A DNA stretch of 41,560 bases from Candidatus Bathyarchaeota archaeon (GTDB lineage Archaea; Thermoproteota; Bathyarchaeia; Bathyarchaeales; Bathycorpusculaceae). Shown one piece after another: positions 24,292-32,224 of the stretch. Location of the stretch: assembly GCA_003165195.1 (NCBI GenBank), contig PLSP01000059.1, positions 3,854-45,413 on the forward strand, read 5' to 3'. Under the pieces are notes generated by a model. That model did not search any database, had not been told where the DNA came from, and saw only the letters and a list, made by a program, of their open reading frames with translations. The stretch's first letter is position 1; each line of letters begins with the position of its first letter. Made by a program: the position numbers and the translations under genes.

Positions 24292-24920
24292 CTTCTCTAA
24301 ATCGCAACCTTCCATCGTTCAAAGTTTCTTTTCTAATGTTATTTTGGCGAATTTAGCTGTTGAATGGCACCTTCTATTTCTTAGAGATTATCAACTCAAA
24401 TATTTTCTTTGCAATTGGAGCTCTTCAAACGCGCATAACAACTATGTTGACTTACATTACCTTACTGATAATTGAGTTAGGTTACAAGCCTAACCTAAAA
24501 TGCATCAGCATTTTTCAGTCCATTACCCGCTCAGAACTTTGATGCCCACGGCTGAAACGGACTAAATCAGAGTTTCTAATCTTGGAACTCAGGTAGAAAG
24601 AAGAAAGAATCGCAGGAGTACGGCCTAATTAAAAAAACCATGGGAACAATTCCTATAAACATAGCATTGCACCCGTCCGGAGCTTATTTGACAAAAGCCG
24701 TTCTTCCATGTTTTTTGAGAACCACATCGGACACTTTAGTATAATTTCCCTCTCGATTCTTTATTCCCGACAAGTTAGGAAAAAACCGTCCGCATTAGGG
24801 CAGTTAACTATTCTTCAGCTAATTTTTCAATCTCCAGCCAATCTCTCTGAGAGGCAAAAAGGTGGAAAGTAGCTGCGGAGAAACAAGTCAATGGTTTCAT
24901 CATCAACACCTTGAGGATAT
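24292..24920. other. Long non-coding gap upstream of propeller paralogue 1
   Basis: About 630 nt with no convincing gene. The 60-residue ORF at 24360 has no family features or good ribosome site. No tRNA, palindrome or integrase remnant was recognised. The gap ends at the tRNA-Ser 3'-end duplicate, so it would be the distal part of any integrated unit. Confidence 0.5.
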
Positions 24921-24941
24921 GAATCCCTTCCCCGGCGCCAA
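24921..24941 (+). repeat. 21-nt direct repeat, right copy (duplicate of tRNA-Ser 3' end, att-like)
   Basis: gaatcccttccccggcgccaa is identical to the 3' end of tRNA-Ser(CGA), including CCA. Upstream bases (aggatat) are only faintly like the tRNA T-arm. It lies 3 nt beyond the stop of the flavoprotein gene, with no tRNA around it. This is the pattern left by tRNA-targeted integration. Confidence 0.75.
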
Positions 24942-24943
24942 CT

Positions 24944-25531
24944 TCAATTTAACGCTTTCACCATTGCATTGCCCAGTTGCCTTGCGGTTTCTATGCCTTC
25001 CTGGTCGTTTAGGACCTCGCCAATTTCTCTTCCTATTGCGTAAACTCTTCCGCCGCTTGGAATTGCCACTCCGAGGGCTGTTAGAAAGGTCATCATTTGA
25101 TTGCAGGTGCTGGAAACTCCCGACCTTCGAGCTACCGCAATTGCGCCGCCAACTTTACCGATAAAATCCTGCCTTTTGCGCGCAAGCGCCAAGAAACCTA
25201 CACGGTCAATGAAGGTTTTCATTTGTGCTGTTACGCCTTGGAAATAGGAGGGGCTGGCCAAAATGATGCTGTCTGAGTTGGTTACTTCTTCGTAGAGGGC
25301 TTGTCCATCATCCACTATAACGCATTTTCCAGTTTTAAAGCAGGCCATACAGGCATTACAGGGCTCAAGATGAAAATCGGAAAGGCGAATCAACTTAGTT
25401 TCGGCACCGTTCAATTTTGCAGCCTTCAAAGCTTCACCCAAAATCAAGTCGGTGTTTCCTTCTGCTCTTGGGCTACCGCTCACACCTAAAACACGCAATT
25501 GCTTAGTCCTCATTAATTCTCTGTTAAGCAT
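24944..25531 (-). CDS. Flavodoxin-fold NADPH-dependent FMN reductase / iron-sulfur flavoprotein
   Basis: 195 residues. LRVLGVSGSPRAEGNTDLIL is the FMN-binding N-terminus; PCNACMACFKTGKC (CX2CX2CX5C, about residues 52-65) is the compact 4Fe-4S motif of archaeal iron-sulfur flavoproteins (Isf family); SPSYFQGVTAQMKTFIDRVG is the conserved flavin region. It probably acts in the cytosol as an electron-transfer or oxidant-reducing protein. ATG at 25531 is used; an internal ATG six codons in is possible. The stop lies next to the tRNA-derived repeat, and the 41-residue Cys-rich gene is upstream on the same strand. Confidence 0.88.
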   Translation of the reverse strand: MLNRELMRTKQLRVLGVSGSPRAEGNTDLILGEALKAAKLNGAETKLIRLSDFHLEPCNACMACFKTGKCVIVDDGQALYEEVTNSDSIILASPSYFQGVTAQMKTFIDRVGFLALARKRQDFIGKVGGAIAVARRSGVSSTCNQMMTFLTALGVAIPSGGRVYAIGREIGEVLNDQEGIETARQLGNAMVKALN

Positions 25532-25681
25532 AGGCTAATAAACATTCTAAAGCCGAAAACCCCAAAGCTGATCCATCTGCTTATGAAGGCTCGTTGACAC
25601 TTTCATGATAAGTTGAGGCTAATCCTATGCAACATTAAATCAATCGAATGAAGACTATTCGGCTATTAGCACTTTAGTCGG

Positions 25682-25807
25682 TTATTTTTTTTGTTTGTAG
25701 TAGCAGGGCAGCCAGGGACATATCGGCTCCGCCTGTTCTGAGCGTATGCACATTTTACAGTTTTTCTTACACTCTGGGTAACAATTATTGTGCTTTTCCT
25801 CTTGCAT
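25682..25807 (-). CDS. 41-residue Cys-rich small protein (not in ORF track)
   Basis: The minus strand encodes MQEEKHNNCYPECKKNCKMC then IRSEQAEPICPWLPCYYKQK-K and TAA. Six Cys (positions 9, 13, 17, 20, 30, 35) in CX3CX3CX2C...CX4C spacing, with basic ends, suggest zinc or Fe-S binding. A ggtagga site lies 7 nt before the ATG. It is 151 nt upstream of the iron-sulfur flavoprotein on the same strand and may share its transcript. No family recognised. The Cys spacing and ribosome site make a chance ORF less likely, but it is short. Confidence 0.55.
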   Translation of the reverse strand: MQEEKHNNCYPECKKNCKMCIRSEQAEPICPWLPCYYKQKK

Positions 25808-25852
25808 TTTGCAGTCCTACCGCGCTAAAGTCTTGATTTTCTTTAGTAATGA

Positions 25853-25980
25853 AAGGGTTTGCTGAGGCTCTGGGAAAATTTCTTCAGGAGAAAAGAAATG
25901 CAAACTGTTGCTATCACAAACTATTGCTATTGAGTGATTTTAGCCAAAGCCCTCTCAGCCCCATGATGTCTCCTTTGCTA
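25853..25980 (+). repeat. Long imperfect repeat, copy B (downstream of propeller paralogue 2)
   Basis: aagggtttgctgaggctctg, ggaaaatttcttcaggagaa, aagaaatgca... aligns with 21151-21275. A short third echo (aagggtttgctaagttctgg, about 31423-31442) lies downstream of paralogue 3. The stretch from here to 26240 is AT-rich and holds no gene. Confidence 0.65.
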
Positions 25981-26239
25981 AATATGTTTATTTTTAATAT
26001 TTTTTTTAATTTGTTTTATTCTCCTTAATTGATAGTAAATCTTTCAAGCATTTGTTTATTTTAAACTTTGTGAAAATAAATCGTTTTAACTTATAGAATT
26101 GCATTTGTTAATTAATAAAAGCAATTTTATAGACAAAGGAAGTGAACTTGTTACAAGATTAATAAAAAAATTCTGCAAGGTTTAGCAATTTCGTGCTCCT
26201 TGCCATAAGCCTATTTGAGCCTAATCGTTTCTAAAAATT

Positions 26240-26275
26240 CTTAATAACAAAAAAAAGAAAGGAAAGATTTGTTGT
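26240..26275 (-). terminator. T-rich terminator of propeller paralogue 2
   Basis: On the minus strand, aacaaatctttcctttcttttttttgttat directly follows the stop codon. T-tracts and shared ctttcctttctt sequence with paralogue 1. Confidence 0.4.
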
Positions 26276-26280
26276 TTTTT

Positions 26281-29082
26281 TTATGGATGCTTTCTGAGAG
26301 TCAACAATGCTAGTACTGCACCGATTATGATGATGACAACGATTACGGCTGCGATTGAAGCGAAGAAATCACTGCTGGATACTGAAGTTGAAGCTGTCGA
26401 TGTTGGCATTGGTGATGCGGTTGCTTGAGACATTACGGTAAAGCCGGTTTCAGCTGATGATGGCCAGTAGCCGTTTGTGCCTGCGAATTGAGCGTAGACT
26501 GTGTAGTTGCCTGAAACATCTGGAGTCCATGTGAGTCTATAGGTGCCGCTTGTGTCGGTCATTGCTGTCCCGATTTGTCTGTGGTTGCCGTTGGAGTCTA
26601 AGACGTAGATTTGTACTGGAACACCGGTGAAGTTGGTTGGAATCGGCTTCTGCTGGTAAACATAGCCCATCCAGTCTTTCATGCTTGCGTCAGATGATAC
26701 TGGAACACCGTTGGGGAAGTCACCTTTTTGCTGTGTCTGTTGTGTGCCTGATGAAACGTCCATTACGGTGCCGCTGATAACTACTGGTTGACCAAATGAT
26801 AGGCCTGCGTTTGGTGCTGTCACTGTAGTTGCGCTGGGTCCTTGGCCGACACTGTATATTGAATTGTCTAAGCCGTTAAACCATGTCGCGTAACCGTCGG
26901 CGATTGCATAACTGTATGTGAAGAATTCGCCTGTGTAATCAGAGAGAGACCAGATTTCTGTTCCGTTGTTTGCATAGACAGCTCGAGCCATTGCGCCTTT
27001 GTAGATTGGGGTTTCGACAGTGTGTTCAGTGCTAACTAGGTAGATTATTCCATTGCCGATTGCTTGGATGAACATTGGGTAGTTGCCGTATGCTGTGTAT
27101 AAGCCACTGTTTGTGCTGTTACCTTCTCCGCCGTTGCCGTAGGTATATACCAGGTTTCCAGTTGTCAGGTTGTAGCAGTATAGTATGCCGCCATATGAGC
27201 TGCTGTATAGGTTGCCGTAAGCTAGCTGATCGTCCATGTATGGATAGGCTGGTTGACCGTAGTAGTCCCATGCGCTTTGGTTGCCGACTGGGCCCCAAAG
27301 TTTTTGTCCAGTTGTTAAGTCGTATCCTGCCCATGTTACGGTTTCTTTGTAGCCCTCAACGAAGACACCCTTGCCGCCGTTGGCTGTTGGGTCAACTCCG
27401 CCGAAGAGCACTGTCTGGTTGCCTGATGGTGGGTTTAGTGTTTGGGTCCAAAGTACTTGTCCAAATGTTGAGTCAGATGGGTTTATGTCAACTGCAAAGT
27501 ATGTGTATTGTCCCCAGCTGTTTGTTCCAAAGATGTTTGTAGTCATACCAGGGGTTGTTCCGTTCTGGCAAAGCAAGACCTTGTTGTAGAGGGCTGCAAG
27601 TACTGTTGGTTGGTAGGTATAGTCAGGGTTAGCGGTTCCCATTGGTGCACCGGTATAGGGATTAGTGAGGACATTGTAGCCTTGTATGCTTACTCCGTTC
27701 ACTGCTGTGAGAGTGGCATTACCCATTGTGTTTAGATAAGGTGCTGCAACGTTCCAGTCGTAGCGGTTGTTAGGGTCAGTGTAGTTGAAGACGGCTGGAT
27801 TTGCGCCGCCGTTAATAGTTCCGGAAGCTAATGGTACTAATCCTGAGAAGTCCCAAAGTTTTGAAGAATTCCATTCGGCTAATTGCCAGTTTGGATTTGC
27901 TGGTGTGCCTATCTGTACAAAGGTGTATCGTAAGTGTTCACCTTGTGGTCCCATGGCTTCTGCGCCTGAAGGAACATTTGTTACGTTGAAGAGTGGGGTA
28001 CCTGTGTCTGCATCATATGCATTTGCGAAGTTGGCTGTGAATAGAATTGCTGGGTAGACACCGTGTTGGTTCTCGTCTTGAACGTCGTATATGTATCCGA
28101 ATGATAGTTGTGGAATATTGGGATTTGACCAGATAAGTTGTCCTGTCACTAGGTTAACACAGACTGTTGGACCGGTAGGTAATCCGTAAAAGTTTCCTGG
28201 TGAGCCAGTGAATGATGATGCTTCGGTGTAGTAGATTTTTCCGTCGAGAACTATTGGGTTGGTAAAGCGTTGGTTGTATGCTGATCCTTCAAAGTATGTG
28301 TCGCCTTGAATTGCAAAGTTGTTTCCGCCGACAACTCCTCCATCTTGAGTTGGTAGAGTCCACATTACGTGGCTTGTGAGTGGCCCGACTGCATCGCCTG
28401 GATACCTTTGAACGTATGCTGCTGAGTTAAAGCCTGTAAGATCGCCAAAGCCGGTTGTAGATGAAACTGGAGCGCCTGTGCCTAGCCAGTTTGATGAAAT
28501 TGTGTACCAGTAGGTGTTTTCAGCGTAGATTGGGCGTGTCCAGAAAGTTGTTGGAAGCGGGAAGCTCGAGATGGATGCGGGTAATGCTGTTTGTTGAACT
28601 GTGAAGGAGGTACTTGCATTGCTGGGTCCGAAGTAGTCACCAACTAGTGGTGAGCTTGGGTTGTAGAAGCCGGGGTATTGAGTGTAGTACATGCCAGGGA
28701 AGCTGAAGTATACCGTGTATGTTCCGACCACGGTTGGCGTGTATTTGTAGAATTGAGACGATGTGCTGTCTGCAACGTAGCTAAAGATCGTTGAGTTTAC
28801 TCCACCGTTTGGGTCCACAATTGTGAGGTTATAGTTGTGGAATCGCCAGTTGTTTGTTATAGCTGAGTCTGTTCCGAACGACTTGTCTATCCACATTACA
28901 ATGGATATTGGTTGGCCGACGCCGACCGGGTTAGGTTCGGCAGTAACGCGTGCATATGTTGGTATTGTCCATCCTGGTGTATGTGCGCTTGTTTGGGGCA
29001 TTAGAATCATTGATGCTCCGATTGAAGTCATTAACAATATAGCGAACAAAATGGCAAATTTTCTGTTTTTAGTATTTGACAT
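26281..29082 (-). CDS. Secreted, membrane-anchored PQQ-like beta-propeller protein, paralogue 2
   Basis: 933 residues with the same plan as paralogue 1: signal peptide (FAILFAILLMTSIGASMILM, cleavage near TSA-H), TPGWTIPTYARV then PNPVGVGQP, an Ig-like domain, WTRPIYAENTYWYTISSNWL, propeller blades (TGQKLWGPVGNQSAWDYYG, TYGNGGEGNSTNSG), FPNGVPVSSDASMKDWMGYV, second Ig-like domain, and a C-terminal helix ending TLRKHP. It lacks the insertion about 430-470 (SSVAPISGSSSYSYNYYFTP in paralogue 1), accounting for its shorter length. It diverges from the first Lrp-type regulator, 230 nt away. Confidence 0.85.
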   Translation of the reverse strand: MSNTKNRKFAILFAILLMTSIGASMILMPQTSAHTPGWTIPTYARVTAEPNPVGVGQPISIVMWIDKSFGTDSAITNNWRFHNYNLTIVDPNGGVNSTIFSYVADSTSSQFYKYTPTVVGTYTVYFSFPGMYYTQYPGFYNPSSPLVGDYFGPSNASTSFTVQQTALPASISSFPLPTTFWTRPIYAENTYWYTISSNWLGTGAPVSSTTGFGDLTGFNSAAYVQRYPGDAVGPLTSHVMWTLPTQDGGVVGGNNFAIQGDTYFEGSAYNQRFTNPIVLDGKIYYTEASSFTGSPGNFYGLPTGPTVCVNLVTGQLIWSNPNIPQLSFGYIYDVQDENQHGVYPAILFTANFANAYDADTGTPLFNVTNVPSGAEAMGPQGEHLRYTFVQIGTPANPNWQLAEWNSSKLWDFSGLVPLASGTINGGANPAVFNYTDPNNRYDWNVAAPYLNTMGNATLTAVNGVSIQGYNVLTNPYTGAPMGTANPDYTYQPTVLAALYNKVLLCQNGTTPGMTTNIFGTNSWGQYTYFAVDINPSDSTFGQVLWTQTLNPPSGNQTVLFGGVDPTANGGKGVFVEGYKETVTWAGYDLTTGQKLWGPVGNQSAWDYYGQPAYPYMDDQLAYGNLYSSSYGGILYCYNLTTGNLVYTYGNGGEGNSTNSGLYTAYGNYPMFIQAIGNGIIYLVSTEHTVETPIYKGAMARAVYANNGTEIWSLSDYTGEFFTYSYAIADGYATWFNGLDNSIYSVGQGPSATTVTAPNAGLSFGQPVVISGTVMDVSSGTQQTQQKGDFPNGVPVSSDASMKDWMGYVYQQKPIPTNFTGVPVQIYVLDSNGNHRQIGTAMTDTSGTYRLTWTPDVSGNYTVYAQFAGTNGYWPSSAETGFTVMSQATASPMPTSTASTSVSSSDFFASIAAVIVVIIIIGAVLALLTLRKHP

Positions 29083-29090
29083 TTTCTCTA

Positions 29091-29135
29091 TCTCCTTATT
29101 GTGAGTCGTTTTCTATGAAAGGTTGATTATTTAAG
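29091..29135 (-). promoter_or_regulatory. Promoter and ribosome site of propeller paralogue 2
   Basis: On the minus strand: cttaaataatc (TATA-like, 29125-29135), then gactcacaataaggagat with aaggaga at 29091-29097, 8 nt before the ATG. The leader resembles those of the other paralogues. The 230-nt divergent gap must also hold the promoter of the Lrp gene. Confidence 0.5.
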
Positions 29136-29312
29136 AGTTTGCTTAGCACTTTAAAAAGCGGCGTTAAAATAGCCTTTTAGGACAAAAAAAAGAGCTTTTA
29201 TAAGTGCAGAGTTTAAACAAAAATGTTTGCGTAGATGTAAAAGGCACGATTAATTTAAATATCAAAAAAGAGACCATGAACACAGTGGGGATTTACAGTC
29301 TCAATCCAACAA

Positions 29313-30287
29313 GTGAGTGTAACTCAAGCAAAGATTCTTAAAGAATTAATAGCCGACGGACGCAATAGCCCCGACAAAATCGCCAAAAAATTAGGCTTAT
29401 CTAAGGAATCAGTCAAAAAAGACATTACAAAAATGGAAAAAAAAGGAATAATCACGGGAGCAACCACTCACATTAACTATAGGTTGTTTGGTTACAAAGC
29501 GGTGGCGCACATTCAGATCAATGTTGACTCACATCAAGCAGACCAGCTTTTGGAGTACTTGCAAAAAATGCCAGAGGTATACTCTGCATATTCTGAGTGG
29601 ATCAAGGGGAACGTAGAGGTTGTCGCTACGCTTAAGACGCTTGAACAATTAAGCGAAATAAAGGATTCTGTCAAGAGGAATTTTTCGGTTCTGGAGATGA
29701 AGACAGCAATTTGGACAGATGTAAAAGAAATGAATGACAACTTGGCGATAATTCCTGAAATCAGAATGAAAGGATTTGCAGGAACCAACAAGAAGGAGAG
29801 CCTTCAGAATAAAAGTGGTTCTCGAGACATTGTGATAGATCAAATTGATCAAAAAATAGCTGATAAGCTCGCCGAGAATGGGCGAATCTCCATGGGAACG
29901 CTTGGAAAAGAAGTAGGAATCTCATCAGAAACAGCTAAAAGGAGATACGAAAAATTAAAGGAAAACGGCGTTCTAAAAGTAACAGTTCAAATTAATCCCT
30001 ATAAAATTGGATATCGAGCTTTATGCATTTTTTTCACAGTCACGGACGAAAAGTCTGAATCGATTATCGAAAAAATCGGAGATATTCCTGATATTATAAG
30101 TGTCATGAAGACTACTGGGGACTACGACCTACAAATATATGCAATGGTACAGGATATAGAGAAGTTACTCGCCATTCAAAAAGAGATCGGCAAGGTGCCA
30201 GGAATCATCAGGTCAGATGTTAAGATTTCAGGATTAGGTGGCTTTAAGAAATGGCCGTCACCAAGACAGTATATTTCCACATTTTAG
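29313..30287 (+). CDS. Double Lrp/AsnC-type transcriptional regulator 1
   Basis: 324 residues made of two Lrp units in one chain. Unit 1: winged HTH about 1-50 (ILKELIADGRNSPDKIAKKL) and an AsnC-like domain about 55-125. Unit 2: HTH about 173-222 (KIADKLAENGRISMGTLGKE) and AsnC-like about 228-305 (ISVMKTTGDYDLQIYAMVQD). Normal Lrp proteins are about 150 residues. The GTG start at 29313 is used. The C-terminus FKKWPSPRQYISTF is shared with the next gene. It diverges from propeller paralogue 2, so control of that gene is plausible but unproven. Confidence 0.85.
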   Translation: MSVTQAKILKELIADGRNSPDKIAKKLGLSKESVKKDITKMEKKGIITGATTHINYRLFGYKAVAHIQINVDSHQADQLLEYLQKMPEVYSAYSEWIKGNVEVVATLKTLEQLSEIKDSVKRNFSVLEMKTAIWTDVKEMNDNLAIIPEIRMKGFAGTNKKESLQNKSGSRDIVIDQIDQKIADKLAENGRISMGTLGKEVGISSETAKRRYEKLKENGVLKVTVQINPYKIGYRALCIFFTVTDEKSESIIEKIGDIPDIISVMKTTGDYDLQIYAMVQDIEKLLAIQKEIGKVPGIIRSDVKISGLGGFKKWPSPRQYISTF

Positions 30288-30376
30288 AAATTAAAAATTT
30301 GATCCGAATAACTTGCCAAAAAACAATGAAAGTTGCAACTTTAACGACAAAACACAAACAAAAAGATAAATTTTAA

Positions 30377-31393
30377 ATGCAGATTCAGAGAACAAATGAA
30401 AGAGGCAACCCAGTGGCTAAGTTGACAGAGCTCGATTCCAAAATTCTTCAAAACCTGTTAATGGATGGCAGAACTGGTTACGACGAAATAGCAAAAAAAT
30501 GTAAAGCGTCGAAAAATAAGGTTTGGAAACGCTGTAAAAGCATGAAGGAAAGAGGCATAATTACGGGCGCAACAATTCAGATGAATTTTGGCCACTTTGG
30601 ATTTGACGCTCTCGTTACATTGCTAATCAGCGTTGATGCACAAGACATTGAGCAAGCTATGGAATTTATAGAAAAAACAACTGAGGTACGGGCCTACCGG
30701 CAATACAACAATATTTACAATATTAGGGCCGTTGCAACTTTAAAGAACCTAAATGAATTAGATCACATCAAACAGATAATTAAACGAAAAATTCCCACGG
30801 TTGGTTTAAAAACTTACGTCTGGACTGGCGTCAGAAATATTCCTGAAAACTTGAACCTCGCAGCCAACAAAGATTTCAACGCAACTAAACAACAAAATTC
30901 TATCAAGCCAGACGTTAAACCATTTGAACGAGTTACGATTGATGAGTTGGACCAGCAAATTGCTGGAAAACTAACGTTGGATGGACGCTGTTCTTTTACC
31001 GAGATTGCAAAAGAAATCGGAGTATCAACAGATACAGTAGTGAAAAGATATCATAGACTAAGGCAAATGGGTTCCATAAAAGTCTCAGTTCAAATAAACC
31101 CCAACAAGGTTGGGTACACCCAAATATTAGATTTCAACCTTTCATTTACAACTCTAGGTGGCTTGTCGGATACAGTAGTGGAAGCACTTTCTAAAATCCC
31201 TGACATTATTATAATCACTAAAACGAGCGGTGACTTTGATTTGCAGTTGACAGCTATGGTAAGAGATGTGGCGCAAACATTCGCTATCCAAGATCAAATC
31301 GCTAGAATCAGCGGAGTTACTAAAATCGAAGCAACATCAAGAAAAATCCCCGACAAATGGCCAACCCCTCTTCAGTATATTTCGACACTATAG
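30377..31393 (+). CDS. Double Lrp/AsnC-type transcriptional regulator 2
   Basis: 338 residues, same two-unit plan as the preceding gene. HTH 1 near LDSKILQNLLMDGRTGYDEI; HTH 2 near LDQQIAGKLTLDGRCSFTEI; ligand-type domain with IIITKTSGDFDLQLTAMVRD; same ending KWPTPLQYISTL. Clearly a tandem duplicate that has diverged substantially. The gap of 89 nt holds a TATA-like aaaaagataaattttaaatg, so it may have its own promoter. An internal GTG/ATG start is possible, since the first 16 residues (MQIQRTNERGNPVAKL) have no counterpart. Confidence 0.85.
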   Translation: MQIQRTNERGNPVAKLTELDSKILQNLLMDGRTGYDEIAKKCKASKNKVWKRCKSMKERGIITGATIQMNFGHFGFDALVTLLISVDAQDIEQAMEFIEKTTEVRAYRQYNNIYNIRAVATLKNLNELDHIKQIIKRKIPTVGLKTYVWTGVRNIPENLNLAANKDFNATKQQNSIKPDVKPFERVTIDELDQQIAGKLTLDGRCSFTEIAKEIGVSTDTVVKRYHRLRQMGSIKVSVQINPNKVGYTQILDFNLSFTTLGGLSDTVVEALSKIPDIIIITKTSGDFDLQLTAMVRDVAQTFAIQDQIARISGVTKIEATSRKIPDKWPTPLQYISTL

Positions 31394-31476
31394 TTAACTG
31401 GTTATCTCCAATTTGCGTCCACCCTTAAAGAAGGGTTTGCTAAGTTCTGGGTGTGTCTAAAAAAGAAGTTGCTTAA

Positions 31477-31596
31477 GTTGATTTCCCGGAAACTAACGGA
31501 AAATTTGATTACATAGGCTTCAGAGATAAAAGTGGTAAAGGTCATGCATGGTACGAGGAACTATTTCTTTTCTATTGGGAGAAATCTAAATGTTAA
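31477..31596 (+). pseudogene. C-terminal remnant of a helix-turn-helix regulator-like protein
   Basis: An open stretch reads VDFPETNGKFDYIGFRDKSG then KGHAWYEELFLFYWEKSKC and TAA. The closing pattern (FDYxGF, ... W..ELF.YYWE.S) recalls the C-terminus of archaeal HTH regulators of the DUF1724/FilR1 type. An in-frame TAA sits just before it (SKKEVA-stop) and no start codon or N-terminal part is present. Identification is from pattern memory. Confidence 0.4.
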
Positions 31597-31629
31597 CAGC
31601 CTTTGTATACTGGGGAAGGGAGAATAGGA

Positions 31630-32172
31630 ATGGCTTCATGGTCTGAATATTTTGTTTTGAGGATGTTCAGGCTGCTTAGAAAGTTACCGCTTATGAAGAT
31701 ACTTCGTTTTGGCACTTCAACGGAAAAGTTTACTGATTATTTCAAAGGGTTTGAGGGAGTGAAGGCGGTGCGAGGCATTTTTGGAGATGACACTGATGAG
31801 ATACTGGGGAAGCTTAAGGTGGGGTTCATTTGGTTTGGTTACATGGCGGTCGACGATGAAGATGGGCACTTAATGGTTAATAGTCGCTATTTGGAGAACG
31901 GTGACAAGACGGAGATTTACTTGGATGTTATCCACGAACTGTGTCATGTTAAGCAGCATTTGGACGGTAAAGAACTGTTTGACTCCAGATACGATTACGT
32001 GGATTCACCCACTGAAGTGGAAGCTTACCGATACACTGTAATTGAGGCTAAGCGTTTAGGACTAAGCGATAAGCGAATTCTCCGCTACTTGCAGACCGAG
32101 TGGATGAGCGACGCAGATTTAAGGCGTCTTGTAAGCAATATGGGAATCGATCTTCAGAATGTAGAGAAATAA
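31630..32172 (+). CDS. Small zincin-like protein with HELCH motif, unknown function
   Basis: The ATG at 31630 (MASWSEYF), after a ggga...aatagga site, gives 180 residues; the track starts at an upstream TTG. The feature is VIHELCHVKQHL, an HExxH zinc-peptidase motif, followed about 25 residues later by SPTEVEAYRYTV, whose Glu residues could supply the third ligand. No signal peptide or TM, so intracellular. I do not recognise the family; similar short HExxH proteins are often uncharacterised. It lies between the Lrp pair and the 3' end of paralogue 3, convergent with the latter. Confidence 0.65.
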   Translation: MASWSEYFVLRMFRLLRKLPLMKILRFGTSTEKFTDYFKGFEGVKAVRGIFGDDTDEILGKLKVGFIWFGYMAVDDEDGHLMVNSRYLENGDKTEIYLDVIHELCHVKQHLDGKELFDSRYDYVDSPTEVEAYRYTVIEAKRLGLSDKRILRYLQTEWMSDADLRRLVSNMGIDLQNVEK

Positions 32173-32189
32173 TTGTGATTTTTCTTAGT

Positions 32190-32222
32190 TAAAAAAGAGG
32201 AGGAAGTGAGTTTTTTTCTCAC
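32190..32222. terminator. T-rich region between zincin-like gene and propeller paralogue 3
   Basis: gttaaaaaagaggaggaagt gagtttttttctc. The plus-strand T-run (ttttttt) can end the zincin-like transcript, while the A-run gives a T-tract for the minus-strand gene. Confidence 0.35.
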
Positions 32223-32224
32223 TT

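Noticed and set aside
24360-24542. 60-residue ORF in the gap before the flavoprotein
   Set aside because: No ribosome site or conserved pattern; AT-rich gap where chance frames of this length are expected.
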